Assembly: GCA_028875575.1 (NCBI GenBank)
Contig: JAPPDF010000096.1
Location: 1-56,250, forward strand
Reading direction: 5' to 3'
DNA from: Acidobacteriota bacterium
GTDB taxonomy: Bacteria; Acidobacteriota; Terriglobia; Versatilivoradales; Versatilivoraceae
DNA length: 56,250 nt
Each line of letters begins with the position of its first letter. Position 1 is the stretch's first letter. Positions 34,214-43,426 of the stretch are shown here, piece after piece. The notes beneath the pieces are model-generated. The model saw only the letters and a program-made list of their open reading frames with translations, made no database searches and was not told where the DNA came from. The position numbers and the translations under genes were made by a program.

Positions 34214-34511
34214 GCAGAGGGGACGTTCAGGACTGGCGGAAGGCTCTGGGCGATGCAGACGATAGTCTTGGGCGGCTTGCCGTTCCCAATGCAGCCAACC
34301 CGTATAGCGGGACCTGGTACCTGCTCGCGATAGGTCGGAAGGATCCGTTTTTTCACTCTCATAGGATCCGCACGCCAGGACAGGGGGCTGACTGACCTGC
34401 GGGGCGCGCTCGGAGTTCGTCAAAAGCCTGACCGATTTACCGGGAGTCCGGGTATACTCCGGGGCGGAAGGCAGCAATCTGCCACCGGTCGTCTGATCGA
34501 AAGGAATTTCC
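34214..34511. other. intergenic region with MITE-like fragment
   Basis: No gene is supported. TTTCACTCTCATAGGATCCG and the following CACGCCAGG (34351-34379) resemble the right flank of the MITE-like copies (TTTCACTCTCGTATGATCCG, CCCGGCAGG at 12563). GAAAGGAATTT just before 34512 is the ribosome binding site of the SDR gene. Confidence 0.4.
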
Positions 34512-35312
34512 ATGCGCATAGCGGATCGGGTCGCCGTCGTCACCGGCGGCGGCGGGGCTGTGGGAAGCGGCATCTCCCGCTGCCTGGCGCGGGAGGGCGC
34601 CCACATCGTGGTCGCCGACATTGCCCTGGAGGCTGCGGAGACGCGGGCCGAAGAGATCCGAAAGTTGGGGCGGCGGTCCTTCGCGGTTCAGGCCGACATC
34701 ACCTTGGAAAAGGACTGCCAGGAACTGGTGGAGTCATCCCTGAAGGAGTTCGGGTGCATTGACATCCTGGTCAACAACGCCGGCCACTTCGGCGAGCGCC
34801 TGGGGTTGCCCTTCACCAATCAGACCGAGGAGGAGTGGGACGACAACTACACCATCAACGTCAAGGGACCCTTTTTCCTCTGCAAGGCGGTGGCTCCCCA
34901 CATGATGGAGCGCCGTTCCGGCAAGATCATCAACATTTCCTCGATCGCCGCCAAGCGCGATCCCCAGATCGTGCCGGCCTATGCAGCCGGCAAGAACGCC
35001 CTGCTCACCCTGACCCGCATCGTGGCCAAGGACCTGGCACCCTATAACGTCAACGTCAACGCCATCTGCCCGGGAATGGTCTGGGGACACTTCTGGAAGC
35101 GCCTGGCGCCCCTGGTAGCCGCGGGAGAGCCCTCCTTTGCCGGGATGGAGCCCCGCGAGCTGTTTGAAGCCTGGTTCCACAAGAGTACGCCCCTGCAGCG
35201 CGAGCAGACACCCGAGGACATCGGCAACCTGGCCGCTTTCCTGGCCTCGGAGGAAGCCCGCAATATCACCGGCCAAACCATACACGTGGACGGTGGGGCA
35301 GCCATGAACTGA
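34512..35312 (+). CDS. short-chain dehydrogenase/reductase (SDR)
   Basis: A 266-residue classical SDR using NAD(P)H. The coenzyme motif TGGGGAVGSGI lies at residues 11-21, the NNAG motif near 93-96, the catalytic serine in INISSIAAK, and Y-x3-K in PAYAAGKN. The C-terminal GQTIHVDGGAAMN is typical. The residue after the glycine motif is acidic (VVADIAL), which favours NAD over NADP. GGAA precedes the ATG. The substrate is unknown. Confidence 0.93.
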   Translation: MRIADRVAVVTGGGGAVGSGISRCLAREGAHIVVADIALEAAETRAEEIRKLGRRSFAVQADITLEKDCQELVESSLKEFGCIDILVNNAGHFGERLGLPFTNQTEEEWDDNYTINVKGPFFLCKAVAPHMMERRSGKIINISSIAAKRDPQIVPAYAAGKNALLTLTRIVAKDLAPYNVNVNAICPGMVWGHFWKRLAPLVAAGEPSFAGMEPRELFEAWFHKSTPLQREQTPEDIGNLAAFLASEEARNITGQTIHVDGGAAMN

Positions 35313-35322
35313 GCCGCAGGGG

Positions 35323-36087
35323 TCAGGATTCCTTCCTCAGTGCGGCGAAGAAGTCTGTTTCGAACAGCTTCTCGGCCTGTTTGAACCGTTCCGGGCTGCC
35401 CAGGTCCGCCCACTTGGCCTCATCGTCGCGGTGGCCCCGGATCGGTTGACCCTGTCCCGCCACTTCCAGGTAGGCGTCCACCAGCGAGAAGGGTGGGGGA
35501 AGGGTGAGCCGGTCCAGCAGTGCGGGGGAGATGATCTGGATACCCATGAAGGACAGGGGCGTGAGGGGGCCATCCGGCGATCGGGCCATGCGCTCTTGCC
35601 CGGTGGCGAGGGACTGCCAGCCGCACAGGCTCTCGCCAGAGTCGAAGAGCAGACGCCGGGAGCTTTTTCGTTGATGGACCGCCAGGGTCGCCAGAGCACC
35701 GGAATCGAGGTGGGCCTGCAGCAGCCTTCCCAGGTGCAAATCGCTGAGCACGTCCACGTTGTGGACCAGGAAGGGTTTCCCGTCATCGAAGAACCAGCCG
35801 GCTCGTTGAACGCCCCCGCCGGTGTCCAGCAGTTGTTCTTCCAGGGAGACTGCCAGGGTGAGCCCGTCCGGGCGGTGACGCCGGCGGTAATCGGTCAGAA
35901 ATTCAGAAACCTGGTCCGCCAGATGGTGGGTGTTGACGATGATTTCCCTGAAGCCCTGTTGAGCCAATCGAGAGATGACCCCGGCCAACAGGGGGATCCC
36001 CTGAATTTCCACCAGCGCCTTGGGCCTTTGCCGGCCCAACCGGCCCAGGCGCGTTCCCCGTCCGGCTGCCAGGATCATGGCTTTCAT
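35323..36087 (-). CDS. MurU-like sugar nucleotidyltransferase
   Basis: A 254-residue NTP-transferase with the pyrophosphorylase signature MILAAGRGTRLGRLG at the N-terminus, the substrate loop RPKALVEIQG, and the metal aspartate in VHNVDVLSD. The family includes MurU, which makes UDP-MurNAc from MurNAc-1-phosphate, as well as mannose/glucose-1-phosphate transferases. It starts inside the stop codon of the kinase-RapZ gene (ATGA), so the two enzymes are produced together. AmgK and MurU act in sequence in cell-wall sugar recycling, which is the basis for this call; mannose-1-phosphate use remains possible. Confidence 0.82.
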   Translation of the reverse strand: MKAMILAAGRGTRLGRLGRQRPKALVEIQGIPLLAGVISRLAQQGFREIIVNTHHLADQVSEFLTDYRRRHRPDGLTLAVSLEEQLLDTGGGVQRAGWFFDDGKPFLVHNVDVLSDLHLGRLLQAHLDSGALATLAVHQRKSSRRLLFDSGESLCGWQSLATGQERMARSPDGPLTPLSFMGIQIISPALLDRLTLPPPFSLVDAYLEVAGQGQPIRGHRDDEAKWADLGSPERFKQAEKLFETDFFAALRKES

Positions 36088-37520
36088 GGCATGGATTCCA
36101 GCTCCCGGTGTTGAAGATCGATTCGAAGATCGTTCCGGGATCGGAGGTGGGCGGCCAGGCGCTCGGCGCAGAACACGGACCGGTGGCGCCCGCCGGTGCA
36201 GCCGAAGGCGACCGTCAGGTCGGTAAAGTTTCGCCCCAGGTGGTGATTCACTGCCTGGTCCACCAGAGTCCTGGCCTGACTCAGAAAGCGCTGTACCTCC
36301 CGGTCCTCTTCCAGGAAGCGGCCGACCTCCCGATCCCTGCCGGTGAGGGGGGCGTAGGCTGCAATGCGGCCGGGGTTGGGCAGAATGCGGCAGTCGAACA
36401 CGAATCCTCCTCCGTGTCCGGTCCGGTCCCGGGGAAGGCCCTGCCTGTAGGAAAAGCTCTTGACGTGGACGGCGAGTCCCGGTTCCTGCTGCTGCCCTTT
36501 CCGGTTCAGGGAATCGGAACGGATCATGCGCTGCCACACCACCGACAGCTCCGGGAGCCGGACGGGCAGGGCGCCTTGGGCCAGGAGTCCTTCCAGGGTG
36601 CGCAAGCCATAGGGAATGCTGGCCTCAAAGTGGCTCTTGCCCTGATGGAGCCCCCGGTAGCCGTAGGCGCCGAAGGCCTGCATCAGGCGCAACAGGGCGT
36701 AGGGCCGGAAGAAGCGCAGGAAAGTTTCCGGTTGGAGGGGGGTCAGATTGCCGGCCACTCCGAGGTAGTGGTCCAGCAACCGATTCCTCAGGGACCAGGG
36801 CAGGTCCGCCTTGGCGTCCAGCAGCAGTGAGGCTACGTCATACTGCAGCGCCCCCTTTCGGCCTCCCTGGTAGTCGATGCAGTAGAGTCGTTCCTGAAAC
36901 CACATGAGGTTGCGTGACTGGAAGTCGCGGTAGAGGAAGTGGTTGGTGTCGGCTTCCATCAGGAAATCGATCAAGGTATCGAAGTCATCCTCCAGGGCCT
37001 GTTCCTCGAAGGGAATGTCAACCAGCTTCAGGAAGTGATACTTGAAATAGTTCAGGTCCCAGTGCATCGATTGCCGATCGAAGCAGGGCCTGGGATAGCA
37101 CTCCGAGTAGTCCAGATCCCGGCCGCCGACGATCTGGAATCGAGCCAGCGTCTCCAGGGACTCCCGGTAGAGTCCGATCAGGCGATCGGTGAATCCCTCC
37201 TCTCGGCCCTGGGTCGAGACCAGTGAGAAGAGAGTCACGTTACCCAGGTCCTGCTGCAGGTAGATATGGCGGTCCAGGTCGGAGGCGTAGATTTCGGGTA
37301 CCGGCAGCCCCTGGCGGCGAAAGTGGCCGGAGAGGTTCAGGAAAGCCCGGTTCTCCTTGCGGTCCGGGTTGAAGGCGCCGATGACCGTCCGCTCCCTCCC
37401 GTTGATGCGGAAGTACCGGCGGACCGATCCATCAGCCGAAACCGGGACTATCCCCTCGGCGGGTTCACCGCACCACTGCCGGTAGAGTTCCTGCAGGCGG
37501 GTTTTGACGTCGGGGGCCAT
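36084..37520 (-). CDS. AmgK-like sugar kinase fused to RapZ C-terminal domain
   Basis: A 478-residue two-domain protein. Residues 1-335 are an aminoglycoside-phosphotransferase-type kinase like AmgK (anomeric MurNAc/GlcNAc kinase), with catalytic D199 in YRDFQSRN and metal-binding D216 in IDYQGG; the usual histidine of HxD is tyrosine, as in AmgK relatives. Residues 350-475 match the C-terminal half of RapZ: SFSYRQGLP, DCRILPNP, GRDREV and GCTGGRHRSV at 440-449. In E. coli this half binds glucosamine-6-phosphate; RapZ's N-terminal ATPase is absent. The MurU-like gene follows with a four-base overlap, so a sensing domain may tune sugar recycling. Confidence 0.88.
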   Translation of the reverse strand: MAPDVKTRLQELYRQWCGEPAEGIVPVSADGSVRRYFRINGRERTVIGAFNPDRKENRAFLNLSGHFRRQGLPVPEIYASDLDRHIYLQQDLGNVTLFSLVSTQGREEGFTDRLIGLYRESLETLARFQIVGGRDLDYSECYPRPCFDRQSMHWDLNYFKYHFLKLVDIPFEEQALEDDFDTLIDFLMEADTNHFLYRDFQSRNLMWFQERLYCIDYQGGRKGALQYDVASLLLDAKADLPWSLRNRLLDHYLGVAGNLTPLQPETFLRFFRPYALLRLMQAFGAYGYRGLHQGKSHFEASIPYGLRTLEGLLAQGALPVRLPELSVVWQRMIRSDSLNRKGQQQEPGLAVHVKSFSYRQGLPRDRTGHGGGFVFDCRILPNPGRIAAYAPLTGRDREVGRFLEEDREVQRFLSQARTLVDQAVNHHLGRNFTDLTVAFGCTGGRHRSVFCAERLAAHLRSRNDLRIDLQHRELESMP

Positions 37521-37696
37521 GGGTCTAGCAGAACCGGAATGCTTCCGGATGCACCTCGAAGATCATACACCAGGGCTGCCATCCCCCATCAAATCCCTCC
37601 CCACGGGAATCTGCGATCGAGGGGTCTTCTTTGTGAGCGCCACGCCCGACACCCCTGCCGCAGGGGTGATATAATCGCTCCTCAGAGGGTTTCATC

Positions 37697-40600
37697 GTGA
37701 AAGGAACAGCCCGCTACGCGAAACGGCGTCAGAGAACCCGCGTCGCCGCGGCGTCCGCTTCCGGATTGAAAAAGGGTTGGGTCATCCTCGGGTTGATGGG
37801 CATGCGGGTTTTGTCCCTGTCGGCCCAAGACGTGCGTCCTCCCAGCTTTGAAACCGACGTCCTGCCCATCTTTCAGCAGAACTGCCTTCATTGTCACAGT
37901 GACCAGGCTCGTCAAGGGGGATTGTCCCTTGAGACCCTGGAAAGGGTTCTGGCCGGCGGAGACTCGGGTGCGGTGGTGGTGGCCCACCAGCCTCTGGAGA
38001 GCCGGCTGCTGGTGCTGATCAACTCCGGCGGCATGCCCATGGGAGCGCCACCGCTGGGGGCGGGAGCCATCGAGGTGGTTCGGAGCTGGATTGAAGCCGG
38101 AATGCCCGGGGGAAGCGCGGAGGCGCCCGTTTCTGAAGCCGCGCCCGCCGTGCGTGAGCGGGAAGTGATGGCGGCCATTCTGGGAGCCAAGTGCCTGCCT
38201 TGCCACGGGCGGCGGCGCCAGGAGGCCGGTCTGGACCTGAGGACTCGGGAAAGCCTGTTGAAAGGAGGGCAGTCCGGCCCCGCCATCGTTCCAGGCAGAC
38301 CGGAGGATAGTCTGCTGGTTCGGCGCATCCGCGCGCAGGAAATGCCACCACCCCACTTGCAGGAACAGTTCTCGGTGCGCGGCCTGACCTCGGTCGAGTT
38401 TGAGAAGGTGCAGGCCTGGATTGCCGCGGGCGCCCTGCCCGATCCCGAAGAGCCTCCCGAAGCCGACCCGCGTCGGGATACAACGGCAGGCTTAAAGGCT
38501 CGGCAATTCTGGTCCTTTCAACCGCCCCGCCGGTCGGTCGAACCCGATGTGACGGGGAGGGATCGCGTCCGAAACCCGGTGGACGCCTTTCTGCTGGCTC
38601 GGTTGGAAGCGGGGGGGCTGGGGTTTTCCCAGCCGGCTGACCGCCTGGCGTTGATGCGGCGGGCATACCTTGATCTGACGGGCCTCCCTCCTTCCCCCGA
38701 GGAGATCCGATCCTTTCTGGCCGACTCCGACCCGCGGGCGTACGAACTCCTGGTGGACCGTCTGCTGGAATCCGCCCACTACGGTGAGCGCTGGGCCCGC
38801 TACTGGCTGGACGCCGTGGGCTATGCCGATTCCGAAGGAGGGGTTTCCTCCGACGAAGTCCGCCCCCACGCCTTCCGTTACCGCGATTACGTCATACGGT
38901 CGCTGAATGCGGACAAGCCCTACGACCGGTTCCTGATCGAGCAGATCGCCGGGGATGAGCTCTTCGACTACAGGGCCGTCGAGACCTACAGTCCCGATCA
39001 GTTGGACCTGCTGGTGGCCACCGGCTTTCTGCGAATGGGGCCGGACTCGACCTACAGCACCGAGCAGAACAACCTGCCGGAACGCCTGGACGTGGTGGCC
39101 ACCCAGATTGAGATCCTGAGCTCCTCCACCATGGGGCTGACGCTGGCTTGCGCCCGCTGCCACGACCACAAGTACGATCCGCTGTCCCAACGGGACTACT
39201 ATCAACTGAGCGCCGTCTTGAGGACGGCCTACGATCCCTACGACTGGCTGTCGCCCAGCATGGGCTGCATCGGGGTGGGAGCCAACTGCAACGACACCAA
39301 CACCCGCTTGTTGCCGCTGCCTTCCGACAGCGAGCTGCGGGAAGTGGAGGAGTACAACGCTCCCTTCAAGCGCAAGATCGCGGAACTGGAACGGCAACTG
39401 GAGGAGAAAACCCGTCCCCTCCGCAAGCAGCTGCTCGAGGAAAAGATGGCGGCCCTGCCCGAGTCCCTGCGGCAGGATTTGAAGGAGGCCTCGCAGGCCA
39501 AGCCCGAGGAACGCACCCCGGTTCAGAAATATCTCCTGGGCAAGTTTGCGGAGACCCTTCAGGTTACCCGGGCCGAAGTCCTTCAGAAGTTCAAGGACTT
39601 TGCCGAGACCTCCAAGGAGATCGAGGAGCAGATCAAGGATGAGAAAAAGAAGCTGAAGGGCAAGCCCAAGATCAGGGCGCTATTCGACATGGGAGGTCGT
39701 CCCACGCCCACTCGGATTCTGGGACGGGGCGAATACACCAATCCCGGGGATCAGGTGCTGCCGGGAGTGCCGGCGGTGCTCAACGGTGAGCTGATGCCCT
39801 ACCGGGTGGAAAAGCCCGAATGGAGCACCGAAACCACCGGGAGGCGTCTGGCCCTGGCCAAATGGTTGACTCAGCCCAACCATCCCCTGACGGCCCGCGT
39901 CATGGTGAACCGCATCTGGCAGCACCACTTCGGCGTGGGGCTGGTGAGCACGCCCGGCAACTTCGGAAGCACCGGTGCGCGGCCATCTCATCCCGAGCTG
40001 CTGGATTGGCTGGCGCGCGAATTGGTGGATGGGGGTTGGAGCCTCAAGGCCCTGCACCGCCTGATCATGACGTCCACGGCCTACCGGCAGACTTCCAGCG
40101 CCGCACCTCTCTCTCTGAAGCGCGACCCCGACAATCGCCTTGTGTCCCGTTTTCCCTTGAGGCGATTGGATGCGGACGCCCTCAGGGACTCCATTCTCAA
40201 GGTCTCGGGACGGCTGGACCCGACCCGCTACGGTCCCGCCGACGAGCTGGAGATCAAGCCCGACGGAGAGGTGATCGCCAGGGAGAGTCCCGACGGATAC
40301 CGCAGAAGCATCTACGTGAGGCAGAGGCGTTCCCAGCCTCTCAGCCTGCTGGAATCCTTCGATGCCCCGCTGCTGGTGCCCAACTGCCTCAAACGGCCGC
40401 ATTCCACGGTTTCATCCCAGGCGCTGCACCTGGAGAACAGCCAGCTGGTGCGCCTCAGCGCACGGCACATGGCCGGTCGGGTGATTGATGCCGTGGGTGA
40501 GGATACTTCCAGGCAGATCGAGCGGGTCTATCTGCTGGCGCTGACTCGACCGCCCACTGCCGAGGAGTCCGCCAAGGCCGGGGAGGTTCTCCGCCAGTTG

Positions 40601-40732
40601 ACTCGAGAATGGAAGCGGCATCTGGAAGTGGAGGTCCCGGCGGAACCGGTAGCCAGCAAGGCCGAGTGGCTGGCGCTGGCATCCTTGTGTCACGCCTTTC
40701 TCAACTCCGCCGAATTTCTCTATGTGAATTGA
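37697..40732 (+). CDS. PSD1 domain-containing cytochrome c (DUF1549/DUF1553)
   Basis: A 1011-residue exported protein. After an N-terminal hydrophobic segment (about 27-43) come two c-type heme sites, C63-L-H-C66-H67 and C166-L-P-C169-H170, in planctomycete-type cytochrome domains. DUF1549 follows (about 265-480, with NPVDAFLLARLE and the WLDAVGYADSEG segment), then a coiled-coil stretch (about 555-660), and DUF1553 (about 715-990, with VMVNRIWQHHFG). The start is GTG. It is paired with a DUF1501 gene 38 bases downstream, the standard arrangement in Planctomycetota, Verrucomicrobiota and Acidobacteriota; its reaction is unknown. Confidence 0.95.
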   Translation: MKGTARYAKRRQRTRVAAASASGLKKGWVILGLMGMRVLSLSAQDVRPPSFETDVLPIFQQNCLHCHSDQARQGGLSLETLERVLAGGDSGAVVVAHQPLESRLLVLINSGGMPMGAPPLGAGAIEVVRSWIEAGMPGGSAEAPVSEAAPAVREREVMAAILGAKCLPCHGRRRQEAGLDLRTRESLLKGGQSGPAIVPGRPEDSLLVRRIRAQEMPPPHLQEQFSVRGLTSVEFEKVQAWIAAGALPDPEEPPEADPRRDTTAGLKARQFWSFQPPRRSVEPDVTGRDRVRNPVDAFLLARLEAGGLGFSQPADRLALMRRAYLDLTGLPPSPEEIRSFLADSDPRAYELLVDRLLESAHYGERWARYWLDAVGYADSEGGVSSDEVRPHAFRYRDYVIRSLNADKPYDRFLIEQIAGDELFDYRAVETYSPDQLDLLVATGFLRMGPDSTYSTEQNNLPERLDVVATQIEILSSSTMGLTLACARCHDHKYDPLSQRDYYQLSAVLRTAYDPYDWLSPSMGCIGVGANCNDTNTRLLPLPSDSELREVEEYNAPFKRKIAELERQLEEKTRPLRKQLLEEKMAALPESLRQDLKEASQAKPEERTPVQKYLLGKFAETLQVTRAEVLQKFKDFAETSKEIEEQIKDEKKKLKGKPKIRALFDMGGRPTPTRILGRGEYTNPGDQVLPGVPAVLNGELMPYRVEKPEWSTETTGRRLALAKWLTQPNHPLTARVMVNRIWQHHFGVGLVSTPGNFGSTGARPSHPELLDWLARELVDGGWSLKALHRLIMTSTAYRQTSSAAPLSLKRDPDNRLVSRFPLRRLDADALRDSILKVSGRLDPTRYGPADELEIKPDGEVIARESPDGYRRSIYVRQRRSQPLSLLESFDAPLLVPNCLKRPHSTVSSQALHLENSQLVRLSARHMAGRVIDAVGEDTSRQIERVYLLALTRPPTAEESAKAGEVLRQLTREWKRHLEVEVPAEPVASKAEWLALASLCHAFLNSAEFLYVN

Positions 40733-40770
40733 GGAGACAGGACACCAACTGCAATCGAGGAACAAGTCCG

Positions 40771-42246
40771 ATGAACTTCAGGCAAAGGCAAGCTGTCCCC
40801 CGGAGTCGCCCCGCGCCCATTGACCGGCGGACCTTCTTTTCCCAGGTTGGCGACGGCCTTCAGGGAGCCGCCCTGGCCACCTTGCTGGGGAAGGATCTGC
40901 TGGGAGCGGATTCCCTTCTGGACGCGGGTTCGCGGCAGGTCTACGATCTGAAAAGGCAGCAGCCCCATTTCGAGCCCAAGGCCACCTCGGTCATTCAGTT
41001 GTTCATGAACGGCGGGCCCAGCCAGGTGGATCTGCTGGACCCCAAGCCCGCCCTGGAGAAATTCGCCGGTCAGCCTCCCAGCCGTGACCTTGCCAGTGAA
41101 ATTCGAGCCGTGCGGGAAGCCGGTGGTCTGATGCCGTCCCCGTTCAAGTTTTCCAAGCGGGGTGAGTCGGGCATCGAGGTGTCGGAGGTGATGCCTCACC
41201 TGGCGAAGCAGGTGGACGATATCACCGTGATTCGCTCCATGTTCACGCCCCACATCGCCCACGAGTCCTCGCTGTTTGTCATGCACTCGGGGCGCATGTT
41301 TCCCGGACGGCCTTCGCTGGGCGCCTGGGTGGTCTACGGCCTGGGCACCGAGAACCAGAACCTGCCGGCCTACGTGGTGCTGGACGACCCCAAGGGGCTG
41401 CCCATCAACGACATCCAGAACTGGCAGGCAGGGTTTCTGCCGGCGGTCTACCAGGGGACCCGTGTGCGGTCCGAGGGTTCGCCGCTACTCAACCTGCATC
41501 CGAGGGAGGAATGGCCCAGTCCGGTGGTGAAGCTGTCCCGTTCGCTGCTCAGACACCTGGACCGAAACCACTTGAGCCGGCACCCGGACGAAGCCGAGCT
41601 GGAAGCCCGCATTGCCGGTTACGAGTTGGCGGCCCGCATGCAATTGGCCGCTTCGGATGCTCTGGATGTGTCTGGGGAATCCGAGGCCACCAGGGAGATG
41701 TACGGCCTCAACGACGAGCTGACCGCTTCCTACGGCAAACGCTGCCTGATGGCTCGAAGATTGGTGGAGCGGGGGGTCCGTCTGGTTCAAATCTACATTG
41801 AAGGCCAGATCTGGGACAACCACAACGCCCTGGTCAAGAACCTGGGTTATGCCTGCGGCAAGACCGACAAACCGGCCGCGGCCCTGTTAAAGGATCTGAA
41901 GCTGCGGGGATTGCTGGACCGCACGCTGGTGGTTTGGGGAGGAGAATTCGGCCGGCTTCCCATCGCCCAGCAGCCTGCCAGCGGCGAGGTGGGCCGTGAT
42001 CACGGCCCCTCGGGATTCAGCGTCTGGCTGGCCGGTGGCGGAATCAAGGAGGGTACCGTCTACGGCGCCACCGACGACATCGGCTATAAGGCCGCAGTAA
42101 ACCCCGTCAGCGTGCACGACCTGCACGCCACCATCCTTCACCTGCTGGGCATGAACCACCGGGAGTTGATCTTCGAGCGCGAGGGCCGCAGCGAAAGACT
42201 GACGGACGAATTTCCCGCCCGCATCGTCCAGGATATTATTGCCTAG
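40771..42246 (+). CDS. DUF1501 domain protein
   Basis: A 491-residue protein of the DUF1501 family, related to alkaline phosphatase/sulfatase folds. The N-terminus holds a twin-arginine-like signal (DRRTFFSQVGDGLQGAALAT). Family marks include FMNGGPSQVDLLDPKP, RGVRLVQIY-type segment, VVWGGEFGR and GRDHGP. The frame is open further upstream inside the cytochrome gene, but ATG 40771 precedes the signal. It forms an operon with the PSD1 cytochrome and is probably exported folded, to work with it in the periplasm. Function unproven. Confidence 0.93.
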   Translation: MNFRQRQAVPRSRPAPIDRRTFFSQVGDGLQGAALATLLGKDLLGADSLLDAGSRQVYDLKRQQPHFEPKATSVIQLFMNGGPSQVDLLDPKPALEKFAGQPPSRDLASEIRAVREAGGLMPSPFKFSKRGESGIEVSEVMPHLAKQVDDITVIRSMFTPHIAHESSLFVMHSGRMFPGRPSLGAWVVYGLGTENQNLPAYVVLDDPKGLPINDIQNWQAGFLPAVYQGTRVRSEGSPLLNLHPREEWPSPVVKLSRSLLRHLDRNHLSRHPDEAELEARIAGYELAARMQLAASDALDVSGESEATREMYGLNDELTASYGKRCLMARRLVERGVRLVQIYIEGQIWDNHNALVKNLGYACGKTDKPAAALLKDLKLRGLLDRTLVVWGGEFGRLPIAQQPASGEVGRDHGPSGFSVWLAGGGIKEGTVYGATDDIGYKAAVNPVSVHDLHATILHLLGMNHRELIFEREGRSERLTDEFPARIVQDIIA

Positions 42247-42249
42247 CGT

Positions 42250-42462
42250 TTACTGCACGGCTGTAACGTTACTGGCCTTCAGCCCCTTGGGACCGCGTTC
42301 GATGGTGAATTCCACCCGCTGTCCCTCGTCTAGCGACCGGTAACCGTCCGCCTGCACGGCCGAGTAATGTACAAAGACATCCTCGCCGCCGTCATGGGAA
42401 ATGAAACCGTAGCCTTTGCTTGAGTTGAACCACTTGACTGTTCCCTGAATTCTTTCTGACAT
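42250..42462 (-). CDS. cold-shock protein (CspA family)
   Basis: A 70-residue single cold-shock domain, an OB-fold RNA/ssDNA chaperone. RNP1 is KGYGFI (residues 16-21) and RNP2 is VFVHYSA (about 29-35). The sequence [19 protein letters not shown] is near the universal family N-terminus. GGAGAAGGAG precedes the ATG. The short leader and a strong hairpin about 60 bases upstream are noted separately. Confidence 0.97.
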   Translation of the reverse strand: MSERIQGTVKWFNSSKGYGFISHDGGEDVFVHYSAVQADGYRSLDEGQRVEFTIERGPKGLKASNVTAVQ

Positions 42463-42521
42463 AGCCCTTCACTCACTCCTTCTCCTGATAGTTAACACCC
42501 CGGATCTCCGAGTTTCGGGAC

Positions 42522-42551
42522 AAAAAAAAGCCGCCTCAAATCGCGGCGGCT
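42522..42551 (-). terminator. Rho-independent terminator
   Basis: On the reverse strand AGCCGCC-loop-GGCGGCT is followed by eight T residues. It lies about 125 bases after the amidohydrolase stop and about 60 bases before cspA, so it should end the amidohydrolase transcript. It could also attenuate transcription entering cspA. Confidence 0.85.
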
Positions 42552-42676
42552 GCTTCAAGACCGAACAGACACTCGCCTCACCAGAGTCACCGGCCACTAT
42601 ACGCTTCGGTGTTTTTCTTGTCAATCCCGACCGTTGATCCTGGCCGGCCGGTGACTCGGGCCCTCCCCCTTGAATC

Positions 42677-43426
42677 TCAGATCCCGAGCAGCCGGCAGGC
42701 GTTCTCTCCCAGGAGCAGTCGCTTGGCCTCGTCGCTGATGTCTGCCGTAAGGATCTTGCCGATTTGGCATCGCGGATCCATCAGAGGGGTATCGGAACCG
42801 TAAAGCACCCGCTCCGCCCCGGCCTTTTGCACCAGTTCCTCCACCACTCCCGGACTGCGGAAGGAGGAGCAGGTTTCCAGGAAGACGTTGGGGCAGGTTC
42901 GGGCCGCCCGGATGGCCTGAGCGCGAAAGGGCTCGACGTTTCCGGCGTGACCGGCCACGAAGCGCGCCCCGGGGAATCTTGGCGCGACCTGGGAGAGGAA
43001 GCGGGGCGCGGTGGTGGGTTCGATGCCGGTGTGGGTGATGATCACGAGGCCTCGCCGGTGGGCGAAGTCGTAGACCGGGTCCCAGACGGGGTTGTCCAGA
43101 GGGAAGGGTGTGTAGGAGGGATAGATTTTGATGGCCCGCATCCCGAGGTGGTCGACGGCCCGTTCCAATTCGGGCGCCATTGTGTCCGGCATCAGCGGCG
43201 ACACGTAGGCGAAGCCGATGAAGCGATCGGGATGGCGCGCCACAAAGCGCGCCGTCAGGTCGTTGCCTGTGCGGCCGTCGGGATAAAAGATGTTGAACAG
43301 GCAGCTCTGGTCGATGCCGACTGCGTCCATGGCTCGAAGCATTTCGTCGGGATCGTCCCTCATGCCCGTACCATCCCAGCGGCCGACATGCCCGTGAAAA
43401 TCGATCACCCTGGTTCCGGCAATCAT
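42677..43426 (-). CDS. amidohydrolase family 2 protein, catalytic type
   Basis: A 249-residue TIM-barrel metal-dependent hydrolase. The metal site looks complete: H11-G-H13 in DFHGHVG, histidines in ITHTGIEP and AGHAGN, and the aspartate in YGSDTPLMDP. It belongs to the amidohydrolase_2 group (hydrolysis or decarboxylation of small molecules). It is the second gene of a pair: the partner's stop overlaps its ATG by four bases. The partner is related but lacks metal ligands. Confidence 0.88.
   Translation of the reverse strand: MIAGTRVIDFHGHVGRWDGTGMRDDPDEMLRAMDAVGIDQSCLFNIFYPDGRTGNDLTARFVARHPDRFIGFAYVSPLMPDTMAPELERAVDHLGMRAIKIYPSYTPFPLDNPVWDPVYDFAHRRGLVIITHTGIEPTTAPRFLSQVAPRFPGARFVAGHAGNVEPFRAQAIRAARTCPNVFLETCSSFRSPGVVEELVQKAGAERVLYGSDTPLMDPRCQIGKILTADISDEAKRLLLGENACRLLGI

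Noticed and set aside
34174-34362. 62-codon reverse frame upstream of the ankyrin gene
   Set aside because: It overlaps the shared promoter-like motif and lacks a ribosome binding site or homology.
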